A stretch of 64,000 bases of DNA, taken from positions 1,612,001 through 1,676,000 of the forward strand of contig JAJQJQ010000031.1 in assembly GCA_028622995.1 (NCBI GenBank), read 5' to 3'. Origin of the DNA: Panagrolaimus kolymaensis. Its lineage: Eukaryota > Nematoda > Chromadorea > Rhabditida > Panagrolaimidae. Both the position numbers and the translations under genes were made by a program. A model generated the notes under the pieces. The model was not told the DNA's origin, did no database searches, and saw only the letters and a program-made list of their open reading frames with translations. This document shows, one piece after another, positions 1 through 12,000 of the stretch. The number at the start of each line of letters is the position of its first letter. Position 1 is the first letter of the stretch.

Positions 1-3000
1 CCTAATGAAGTGAGAGATTTGGATTTTGCAAATGATGCATGTAAAGCTTTACAACAATTTGTGCATTTAATTAAAAGTGGAACTGCTGTAAGCAAAGAGC
101 CAATAAAGTGAGTTTTTTAACAATAATAATAAAGAATTTCGTTTGGAGACCACATTGTTTGAAACATCCGTTTCGAGACAAAAATTTTTTATAAATTTCG
201 TCGCGAGACTTTAATTTTTTGCTATTACTTTTTCTTTTTTAGTTTCACAACTCAACTTTTAAATGAATGTATTTATTTTGTTACAAATGTTAAAAACCAC
301 GTTGTTGACCCTCTCAGAATTGTTGATTTCAATCCAACTCGAGATCGCCAAAAACTTCTTCGTGAACAAGGAGTATTGGGCCAAGTTTTCGATCTCCTTC
401 GAGCTCCATTTTTGCCTCGTCAAGGAGCATCTGAAATGCCACCGTTACTTAATTCCCCTCAAGAATTAACTGAATCTCGAAATGAAGTATTTCAAAAAAT
501 GTTTCAACTTTGTTATTCGTTACTTCGATATTCGCAAGTTGGATATCGAAAGAATCAAGAATTTTTGGCGGAAAAATTTGATCAAATTCAAGAACAAATT
601 GGTTTTAATTTATTGGCTGAAGATACTATGACTGCTGTGTTGCATAATAATCCAAAATTACTTGAAAAATATGTTAAAACTCCGCACGTCGAAAGATTCG
701 TGGAACTTGTGAGAAATAATCGATGCGGAAAATTCTTGGATTATTTAGCTGATTTATGCGTTTGCAAAGGCGACGCGAATAAAAAAATTCAAGAACTTAT
801 TTGCAATAGTGTTTTGAGTGATAAAAATCGAGATATTTTTATGAAAACTGAAATGGCTTTTCAACATTCTGAAAATGGCAAATCCGATATTTATATTTGT
901 TGGGAAGAAACTTTTATTCGTGGCTCATGTAAATCATTAGTTAGTTGTGCCAGGTCCCAAATGGAAGAGGATAAAGAAATGATTGATTATTACCGGTAAA
1001 CCTTTTTTATTTAATTTTTTAAACAAAAATTTTTCCATTGGACAAATTTTTTTAATTTTTAAAAATTCACAACTCTTAATTTTAGTTCTAAAACAATTTT
1101 TATACTAAAAAAATTTGAGAAACTGTAAAGTTTCTTCTTTTTGAGACCAATTTTTTCTTTCAAAGAATTCGGTTATTTTTTATTTTTTAAAATCTTTTAT
1201 TTTTAGACATCAACTTGGCCTCCTTGCTCAAATGTGTCAAGATCAACAATATTTAGCTATCGACCCTCCACCAGAAAGAAAACTTTTAAATCTTTCAAGT
1301 GAACTTCCAATTGGCCTAGTTTTGCAATGCATTTCTGACAATCGATTACCCTGTGATATTCGAGCTTCATTTGCAAGATTAATGCTTCATTTGCACGTGG
1401 TTCGAGGATCTCCTGTCACCGCTGTTCGACATGCTCGATTATGGAGAGATATTCCTGAACAAGTCAGCGTTGAATATTATCACAGCAATGCCATGGAAGA
1501 TACATCTCGAATTAGGCATAATGCTCCAAATAGTCATCATTTTAAAAAGGTTCTTTTAATTGTGGATGAATATTTGGAAGGCTTAAAAAGGACCATCGTC
1601 AGTGGAGAACCAGTGTTACGAGATTCGGCTGCTTATTGCGATGAAAATCGATTAACTTTTGAGGTAAAAAAAACAAAATTTACAACTAAAAAATATGCTA
1701 ATTTTTGGTTTGTTTTTTAGATCGTCACTCTTGCCAAAGCTTTAGCCCAATTTGGATTTTATAGTTTCAAAGAACTTTTAAAATTAGCCCAAAATTTACT
1801 TGCCGTGACAGATAGCAATCCCAAATATGTTAGCAGCCAAAGTAAGTATATTTTAAAAAACTTTTCACTTTCAAAGCTGATAATTAACATTTTCACGCTT
1901 TGCTACGTTCACACATACACGCTTTTATGCAATTAACCCTTCTTTTTTTTACTTAGGCTTTCCAGATAAACAACTGGAATCACATGGCAAGCTTTTTCGC
2001 CAAATTACTAAAGGCATGATAGAAACATTTATACCTGGAATAAAATCTCATGATAAACCATATAAACGACCAGATAATATTCCAGAAGATTCAGCGAGAG
2101 CTAAACAAAGTCGAGAAATGATTTTACAAACTAAATTAATTGTGGTGGAAATTTTACAGGTTAGTTTTTTTAAAACAATTTTTAAGGCGGGTTTAAACAT
2201 TGATTATTTTTTAGTTTATTATGGATGTTCGACGAGATTATAGAATTACTGTAGCTTTGTCTTGGTTTAAAAACAAGTATCCTTGCAACGAAAATGGCGA
2301 ACTCAATCAACCAATGAGTAAATTTTTTATAAACAATTTTTCTTTTCTTTTTTTTTGATCGCTCAAAATTTACATAAAAATCTTTTTTCACCGAGCTTGA
2401 ATGTCAGTTTTGAAGAAAAATATTTTTCGTTGCGGGAGCCATATATCCACGTTGAGAAACCATACAAAGATTTTTTTTATAAGAAAATTGATTTAAGACT
2501 TCAAAATATATTAATTTTTTTAGCCATCACTGAACAAACTGTTTCGGAACTTTGTAACATCGTGTTTCAATCCACTGAAAATGAACTTGATTTTGATGGA
2601 GAAAAGGGCCAACAACTCCTCAGAATTTTACTTCAAATGACAATGAATGATTTCCCATTTTTAACCAGCAACGCCTTGAAAGTTTTATTCCGTCATTTTA
2701 CTCAATATCACGAACTTATTGAAGATATGAAACAAGTCCAACTTTTAGTATCCAATAATGACGTGGATCATTACCATCAAATAGATCGAGATATATATAT
2801 AGGGATGGGCAGCAGTTTTTTCAAAATCGATAGAATTTTTTGATTTTTGTCTCAAAAGATACGTTAGCTCAATTGAAATAACTTTTGAATTAACGAAAAA
2901 ACAAAAGTAAATTAAAATATATATGAAAAATGCGATTAAAATTTATAAAAAATTCATTTTCTTCGTCGAGGGAACACTTTGTTTTTTGATGCAAAACGTG

Positions 3001-6000
3001 CGCGCAACATGAAAAGTGCCTTTATTTGGATTTTTTTCTTTTCATTTTTGAGAGAGAAAAAGTGAATTTGGAATTTTTATTTTTCAATTTTTAATAATAT
3101 TTGTAAACATTTTATATCCAGACTTTGGCCTACTAAATTCTTAGCGTTTCTGCCCCACAACCACGTCAAGGTATCTGGAAAAAGGGGGAAAATGCCCATT
3201 TTTAAATTTTTTTGTTGATTTTTTCGGGCTTTTTTTGATTTTTTATTTTGTAAATTTTTTTGGGTTTTCAATTTTATATTTTTTTGGGTTTTTGAAATTT
3301 TTTTAAAACAACTAACTAATAAAAAAAGTAAAAAAATAAAGTAAAAACAAATTAAATTTCCATTTCATCGTCGTCTTCTTGAATCACATTTTCGTCTTGG
3401 ATAAAATCAGCAGCAATTAAAGTTTTCAAATTATTTACAAGTTCATTAAGCGTAAAAGTATGATTTTTATGGGAATACTTAAAAAGCCATTTTTGTTCAA
3501 ACTTTGGAGTCCACACAATTTTTCGATAAAGTAAATTTGCTTTAACAGCTTTTAGAGCTTCGGTTTTTTTTAACTTTTCAATAGCTGAATCAACTGCTTG
3601 AGGTGTTCGCCAAAATTTGTATTTTTCAATTAGAGCGGCTACTTTATTTTTGTCCTTCCGAATTTGGAGCTCCTTTTCAGCCTTTTCTTGCCCTTTTTTT
3701 TCTAAATGTGTTTGAAGTTCTCTCGCAAGATGTTCATTTTTTGCCTTTGCAATTTCAGCAATAACCTTTTTGGAATCATTAGCTTTAACAAGAGCTGCTT
3801 CTTGTTCTTTTTCTGGTAAAGAATCAAGCCATTCAAACATTTTATTTTTACATGCAAGTGTTGTAATGGAAAGATTGATTGGTTTCATATTAGGCTTTGT
3901 AGAAATTAAATGATCCATTAAACCAAAAGAAGCTTCAGAAGCTCTGTTATTACTTGGTGCACCAGCTGTTTCTCGTTCTAAAGCTAAATCAGGAAAAGCG
4001 AAGTCTCCAGTTATAAAAGGCTCTAACTCTTTTTCAAAATAAGATAATAACGTTGTTGAAACTAATGTGACAATTTCAGTGGCAAATGGTGGAGCTGGTA
4101 AACCTTTTAAAACTTTTGAGAATTCCTTTCCTTGTTGAGTTGTAGGTAAAGAAGCAGGAAATGCATCGAATGGTGATTCACCGAGGAAAAAACTCATTGG
4201 ATTGCAAATTACTCGTTTTAAAAAGTTTACTAAGGCTATTGCATGAGCTCCAGTTTCCAAGATACTTTCTGAATTTTCACTTAGTCTCCACATTGGACCA
4301 CAAATTAAAGCATCGATTAAAGCAAGAATGTGTAAATGTAAAATGATCAAATCGTTGTTTAAGGCTGCTTTAAGCTCAGGCATCTTGTCACCATCTCCGT
4401 ATTTTTCAATGAATTCTGCCAAATGTTCTTTATTGTAAAGAATTTCTTGTGCAATAGTATAGGCAATGTTGAAACGATGCCCCAAAAAGCTGTCAATTTT
4501 ATAAAAAGTTAATTTTTTTTCAGCGGCAAAAGTTTCATACATACCAGCAGAAGCATGTTTAGCAGCGCTACGTTTTCCAAACAAACGAGAAAACTCTTTG
4601 ATGATATAAAGAACTGTCGGCACTGTTAAATTTTCATTATTTGTACAAAGCTTTTCATGTTCCAAAAAAACATTCAAAACACGCTGAGTCGAATTATTCA
4701 AGCAATGTAAGCGACAAAAAAATATGTTAACCCTTTTCACTTCGTCTTTTTGTGGCTCATTCAGATGTGGAAGCTTTTCAATGACTGAATTACGATAATC
4801 GATGAATAGTTTGTTGAAAAGGTTTTGCGTGGCTGCTTTGTCACTAAGTAAATTTCTAATTTTAACAACAAAATTATCAAAGAACTCTTCTTTTTCAAGA
4901 CCGCCAATTGTAGCAATGGATTGTATTATAGTTTGGAATTCTTCTAAAGCCCTTGCTGCACTTTTATTAGGAACTTCAGAAACTCCCAAGAAAAAAGTAA
5001 AAGTTTCGCCATTTTTTTGACAATTGATGACAAATGTTTGTAATTTATGAAGCCGTTTTGTAGTTTCATCTGATAAAAGTGTAAAATTAGAACAATTTGA
5101 AATTACATTAATGGCTTGTTGGCAATTTAAACCTCTTACAAGATCAAGTGAGCGTCCAACAGTACGGCGGCTAGGCAAACCTTCAACTTTTATCCCGAAC
5201 ATTCCAGACACAGTGCGAATGACAATAGGAACCTTTTTTTGCGCAACATTACATTGGGTTGTAAGCTGTCCTAAACAAGCTTGAACTTCTAATTTGATAC
5301 GTCCTGATTTATCCTTAAGGTCAAAGACTTTTTCTCCACTTTTGCCTTGTTCGTTTAATCCAGCATTAATGTTATGACATTCAATAAGTTCATCTTTAAG
5401 CCGTGCATTTTCCTCTTTGAGTTTTTCAATAGTTTCATCCCGCTCCTCAACAATGTCGCAAGCCAATTCATAATCGTCAAAAATAGATGATAAATTAGAA
5501 GATAAATCTTTTTTAGTTTTTTTCAATTCTTCTGCCTTATCTTTATGATACTTCAATTGTCTTTTTAAGTTTGTATCGGAAGCAAGATTTACTTGGCATC
5601 CTTGATCAATTTTTTCGATTACAGTTTGGCAACTTTGAGAAGTCACTTCTTTAACTGCTTGGCATCCTTGAGAACTAACTTCCTTTACTGCTTGGCATCC
5701 TTGAGAACTAACTTCCTTTACTGCTTGGCAACCTTGAGAAATGCGTTCAACAACAATGGAAGAAGTTGAGAATCGACCTTTCTTATGTACCGGTTCATCG
5801 CTGTCTTTTATGTATCTTTCCTGATCAGCTATCGGTGTTTTAGATATTGGTAAAACTACAAGCTTATTATAGAAAACTTCCAAGCGGTCTTTTTTTTTCT
5901 TGGCAGATTCACGATCTTTAATAAAGTCTCTATTAAAATTTGATAAATTGGTTAAAGAAAGTGTTTCTGGGACATTTAATAAATGTGAAAGACCTATGAA

Positions 6001-9000
6001 TTGCAAAAGTTTGGATCGCCTGTCTGATAAATTAGGAAAAAGTTTAAGTAAACGAAAATAAACGAAGTTCGTGATTTCCAATGGAGGATTTTGATTGATA
6101 TCACTATCAATATCAAAACCCAATGCCAACAATTCTTCTTTTAGTTTATTCGCGTAACCCTCGCCTTTCCTATCCATTGTGGTTTTTCAGGTTCAACTTC
6201 GATAACGAAACAATAAAGCAATGTCACTTCAAAATGAAACTTTTCTAGGATGAAACTTTTCTAGGATGAAACTTTTCTAAGAAGAAACTTTTTTAAGATG
6301 AAACTTTTCTAAGATGAAACTTTGTCAGTATGAAAGTTTTTATAACACAAGGAAAAATGTTTTTCAGAAAGCAAGTTTTTAAAGGAAGCCGACAGGATTC
6401 GAACTTCAAACTGTGGTATGAAAGACAAGGGTACTATCACCTGCGCTATAGCAACAAATAAAGCTCACTTTTTGAATGAATACATATTTGAGTGAAGAAA
6501 AAATCGCATTTAAAAATAGTTTTTTGACTAAAAGTTTTTCGGGGCCTGATGGCGCCTGATTTTCATTTTTGACGTTCGATGCAGAATTAAATTCTGCACC
6601 TGGTAGTATTAGTGAAATGTTTGATTGGGATTGATTGGGCGGTCAAAAGTCCAAAAAACTCATTTTTTTTCGCATTTGACGCTATTATTGCACAAGAGCC
6701 CATACTAAAATTTACATATTTGGAATCTACATAAAAAATTAGGTCTAAAAATATATGAGAGAACTCGAACCCGAAAAAATTTATTTTTTGCCTTTTTGCA
6801 AGGCTTGACGAAAAAAAAAGCGGGGAACACTAGTGTCGAAGCCACCGCTGCCCATCCCTATATATATATTCTTAAAAATTTAACAGAAAAATCAGAATTA
6901 TGGGTTCATTGGGATAAATTTACTTCGGCCGCTTTATCCGTAACTACGCCACATCCAACTACTGAAGATCGAAGTAGAAGTTTAAGTGGAGAAGATTTGA
7001 ATATTGAGTAAGGTTTAAATTTATTCGGGGAATTTTAATTTTTTTTTGAATTTTGAAAGATTTTACCTTTTATATAAGAAATTTTCGTTATGAAATCTTG
7101 AAGAGGACATTTTTTAATTTTGCGGTTTTTCGATTGGAAAATAGCAAATTTTTCTATTTAGAAATTAGCTCTTCATGTTTTTCCCCTAAAAAAATTTCCT
7201 TTCAGGACCAGTAAATTCTCGTTGTGAGACTTTTGTTATTAGCTATACGAATTTTTTGCCTTAACATGAAAATAATAAAATTATCTTTTTTTTTTCAGAG
7301 ATCACGATCACGTGGACGACAATGAAAGAGCAACATCAAGTTCACCAAATGAAATTCGAATAATTCCTGAAAATGAAATGCCACCTAAAAATTACATAGA
7401 TTTTTTATCAGCTCATTATCCCGCGGTAAAACAAACCTGCATTGGATATTTGCATGAAATGTTATTTGATTCTGATAAAGATATCATGGCTGCGGCATTA
7501 CATTCAATTATGGATAAAGCTCCATTAATTTCATATTTAATTGTTAAAGATATTCTGAATCGAATGAATCATTTATGCTTTGAAAATGTTAAAAATGATT
7601 TAATGAATCAACAATTATTAAGAAATATGAGAGTTTATGAAGTGGTCCTTGGATTTTTATCAGTTCCATATAATAAAAAGAATGATCCCGAAATGCCAGC
7701 ACTTATAAGCTTGAGTCATAAATTTTTGAGAAGTTTTTGCAGAAATAATAAAGAAAATCAAAGCCGCTTGCATATGTATGTTTCAATTGAAAATGATCGA
7801 AAAGAAGGTTTCATTTCAGTGGAAACTGTGAGTTGTTTACTTTTTAATAATTTTTCTTTTCTTTTATTGAATGGTGAAAAATTAATTTTTTTGGGAAATT
7901 TATCATTTGAAAGCTCCCAGATGAGCCATTTACACTATTTTATTTTATTAACCTTTCCCTACTTCAAAAATATTTATTTATAAAAACCAAATCTTTAATA
8001 GCTCAAATGTAATTTCAAAAATATAGCTAAAACTTAGTAATTTTTGTTTAATAAAAAAAGTGTTTGCAAAAAAGTAAAAGAAAAAGTATAAAAAAAAATA
8101 TTCAAAAAAAAGCAAACAACTAAAAAACATGATTGAAAAAAAGATGATTTATTTCGAGCGCTTTTTTAATTAAAACAAAAAAATAATGATGAGTAAATTT
8201 AGATAGTCCAAAAAATTCTTCTTTCTTTTTTATAGCACAAATGTGAATCACTTTATTGATTTTTAGCGGATCATTTTTACAAACAATTTTTTTACTAGAA
8301 AAAAGAGCTTTCCTCATCATTTGAAAAAAAAACATGGCATTTGTGTTACCGTGACTTTTTTCTCTAATATGCATTTTTTTTTTGAAATGGTTATTTTAAA
8401 AATAATTTCTTTTAAAATGAATAAGTTACTCATCCAGCGTGTATTTATAAACTAGAGAAGTCAAAAAAAAGGCGACTGCTTTTTTAATAATTAAACTATA
8501 AACGTTTTTTTTAATAAAGAAGCTAAGTTTTTATAGCTTTAATATTTTTAGCATCAAAAAATAAGATTAAGGCTTGTATAATATTTTTAAGTCTTTATGT
8601 TAAAATTTGTAAATAAAAAATTTAAAAAATCTGAAATAAAATATTCAAAATTATATGTTTCATTCAATTTCAATCGATTTTTTTTTCGCTCACTGCTGCG
8701 CAAAAAAAAAAAAGAAGAAGAAAAGGCTATCGTTGAAAAGGGGCTGCTTGCGTTGGAAGATCTTTTTGTTTAAACCTGAAAAAAATTTTTTTTTATTCAA
8801 ATATGAATCATTTTATTGATTTTTTGCTAAAGTATTTTTGAAATGACAATTTTAAATATTTTTCTTTTCAAATGAATAAGTTAAAAATTAGGAATGAGAA
8901 TTTTTTTATATTTGTGATCTGCAAGGAATGTAATCACACACTTTTAAATGGAAATGAGTGAAGTAGGCCATATTTGAAAAGGATATCTTTCTTAACTTTT

Positions 9001-12000
9001 GTATGTATCATTTCTTTTTAAAGGGCTTTATTATTTTGATACAGAAATAAAACTTATTCAACATTTAAAACTTTTAAAGAAAATATGGTTTTGGCTAACA
9101 AAATTAATTTTAAAATTGAAAAAGTAAAAAAAACAATTAAAAACAAAATATTCAAAAAAAAAATTTTTGGGATATGTTTCTTTTAATCTCAAACAATTTT
9201 TTTTTTGCTCACTGCTGCGCAAAAAAAAATTTAAAAAAGAAGAAGAAATTTTATTTTGTGTCTGTCTCTTTAGAAAGAAGCGGCGGCAGCTGGCATTTAA
9301 AAACATTTTTCTTTTTGTTAAAGCCGTAAACATTTTTTTGTTTCTAGGATATGAATCATTTCATTGATTTTTTTTTATAAATACATATATTCGAAATTAT
9401 TAATTCAAAATATTTTTCTTTTAAAATGCATAGGTTGTATGATTACCATCTTGTTTTTTAAAATTAATTTCCAGGATTAAGATTAAGTGACTAGCCTCGT
9501 TATAAGAATGATTTTTTCAAGCCAATTGTTTAAGGCAACGGCATTTAAATAACTATTGTCTTTTTTATCAGAGAATATAACAAAAACTTTAAATAAATTT
9601 TTAAATCATTAAATTTAATTCAATTAAAAAAAAATTGAAAAAACTAAAACAAAATATTCAAAAAAAAATTGAAAAATATTTCAATCAACCGTTTTCTCAA
9701 TCTCCTTTTTTTGCTATTGATTGGCAAAAAAAAAAGAAAGAAAAAGAAAAGCATAAAGGGTTTTATAAAAAGTGATGGATGAACATTTGAACTTTAAAAA
9801 ACTCATCGCCGAATATATTTTTGGTTTTTAAACAACCAAAATAAAAAAGACATAAATCGTTGGAGAAAAAAATATTGTTTTAACACATTTTTTTTAAACT
9901 TGCATAAAACAAATTTTTATAATTTTTATAGCAAAATAAGTAACTTTAATAAACTATAAAATTTATTACAGGTTGAAGAAGTCCAAACCTTGGTAGCAAT
10001 ATTTCGTGGAAATTGTGATTTATCTGAAAATGTTGCGGAAGGTCTTATCGCTCACGTGGTAAATTTAATTGAAACCAAACATCGAAACGCAGTGTTGCTT
10101 GAATTTTTACAAGTCATCGTGACATCATGCGAAAAAGAAACCGATGCAGTTCAATTAAAAGTTGTGGAAGAAATTAGTAAAGCTTCGGATGATGTGAGAC
10201 AATTTTTTGTGGATAGCGCAAGTTGTGAGCAATTACTTGGAATGATGGTTGAAGTGGCCGAAACTGAAGTGTGCATGGAACCATGCCATCCATTAAAATT
10301 TCATATAGAATTAGTGAGACTTTGTGCAATGTGTACTCGAGGCAAAAATGGCGTGGCTGAGCTCAAATGTGCTTCTTTCATGCCCATGGACCATATAGTT
10401 CGAGTAATAAAAAACAAAAATTGTTTAGTCGAAATTAAAGATGTCTACCTTCAATTTATGCTTCAATGCTATATTGACACGGATATCGAACTCAAAGATG
10501 CCTCAAACGCCGAATACATTGAAGCCATCGTGGATAATATTATTGAAGATATGAGAAGCTTAAATGTTAAATTAAATAAAGATAAAGATGCTCCATTAGC
10601 TATGAAACAATATATTTGTCAAACGGTGACAGAAGTCCTCAAAAAATTCTTTGAAAAACCATACAATAATTCTCAAGCGCTAATTGATATTAAACAACAT
10701 CAAAAACGTTTTGGACATATACTAAAAAATTTATATGAACTTCAAGGTGGTCCATTAACTTTAACAAAATATGATAAAAATTGGTATTTGGTTGATCAAT
10801 GTGTAAAAAAATTAAGAAAATGCGCAGAAGAAACTGGAATATTTTCATTAAATAGTTCAGGAGTTTTTTCCCCATCAATTCCTCCAAAACAATTATGGCA
10901 AAAAGCTGCACATACAGCAGTTTTTATTTCGGTAAGTCAGAAATTTTAAATATAAGATTTTGGTTTCGAGAAAAAAATAAAAACTTTTTTCTCGTCTCGA
11001 GGGGAAAATTAAAAAATTTGTGTTTTTAAAAGCAAGGTTTCGAATGGAAAATAATTTTAAAAAATTCATCTTGTGTCTCAAACGGAAAATAAATAAAACC
11101 CATTTTTTGGATTCGGTTTAGAAAAGAAAATTTAATAACTCATTTTTTAGCGAAATCAGACTTCAATAATCGAAAAATCCAAACGAATGTTAACTGGACC
11201 AAGATATTCCAAAACCATAGACAACAATTCCAATGTCGTAATGTGTTATCAACAGCTAATAATAGATTTTAAATTATTTTTACAACCTCTTCAAGCTGCA
11301 GAAGGTTCAGTTTTGGTTGATGTATTACATTTTCCTGAAAGATTATTTCCCGTTGGTTCGGCATTACGAATTAAATGTGAACATGGAGGAGTGGTATCTA
11401 AATTAATTCAACATTGTAAATTATTATTAATTGGAAAACATGAAAATTTATGTGTTAGAGTTTTACAAACTTTATGCAAAATGACCACGAGCTCTCAACA
11501 TGCATTTAATCAACAGGTAAGGAGGAAATTTAGATTCGATACATAAATATATTTATTATTATTTATTTGGAGGAGAGAGAATTTTATCTATCACAAAAAA
11601 AATTATTATTTATTTAATTTTTGGCTTGTGTGAGGGATTTTTTTAAATAAAAATAATAAAACAAATTTGCATAAATATTATATTAACTTTAAGCCTGAAT
11701 GCTTCTCTCATATAATATCGGCTGATACGATGGTAAGTTTATATATAAAAAATGTGGAAATATAGTTGTTTTTTTTAAAGCGTGCAGTGAAACCTAACAA
11801 CAAACTTTTCTTTTTCTTCTTGGTATTTCTTTTCTTTCTATCTATTAAAATTTCTTTTAATTAAAGCCTTTCTATCTTCTCTCCTTTTTTCTCAAGCTTT
11901 TTTATACTCTGTGGTGGATGGATAAATGTTATTTTTCTTCTTCGTTTCAAAACCTTTTAATAAAATAAATAAATCATAAAATTTTTGCAGGGAAAAGAAG

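Larger units (their letters stand above)
2800..6860 (-). mobile_element. hAT-superfamily DNA transposon inserted in an itr-1 coding exon
   Basis: The ends are short inverted repeats: TAGGGATGGGCAGC at the left and its complement at the right, followed by a G/A mismatch and two more matching bases. The element is flanked by the 8-bp duplication TATATATA (2792-2799 and 6861-6868). TAGGG ends plus an 8-bp duplication are typical of hAT elements. It carries one long open transposase gene on the minus strand (3352-6177), a 16-bp subterminal tandem repeat (6233-6340) and a perfect short hairpin (6580-6598). The intact 941-codon frame and perfect target duplication suggest a recent insertion. The duplication is a simple TA run, so its exact edges could shift by two bases. 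Confidence 0.93.

Noticed and set aside
2355..2523. Open frame upstream of the split itr-1 exon
   Set aside because: The frame is open but the receptor match begins at ITEQTVSEL after the TTTTTTAG acceptor at 2523; the earlier part is intron.
3077..3271. 64-codon ORF on the minus strand near the transposon left end
   Set aside because: Lies in the transposon's 3' flank beyond the transposase stop, lysine-rich and poly-A driven, with no family.
6233..6340. CRISPR-like array
   Set aside because: Contiguous 16-bp units without spacers in a nematode transposon; a simple tandem repeat.
6384..6456. A tRNA gene on the minus strand
   Set aside because: A- and B-box-like strings are present but the acceptor, anticodon and T stems do not pair; kept only as a low-interest relic.
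9058..9367. Overlapping ORFs on both strands in the itr-1 intron
   Set aside because: They arise from A/T homopolymers within the decayed tandem repeat; the two strands mirror each other.
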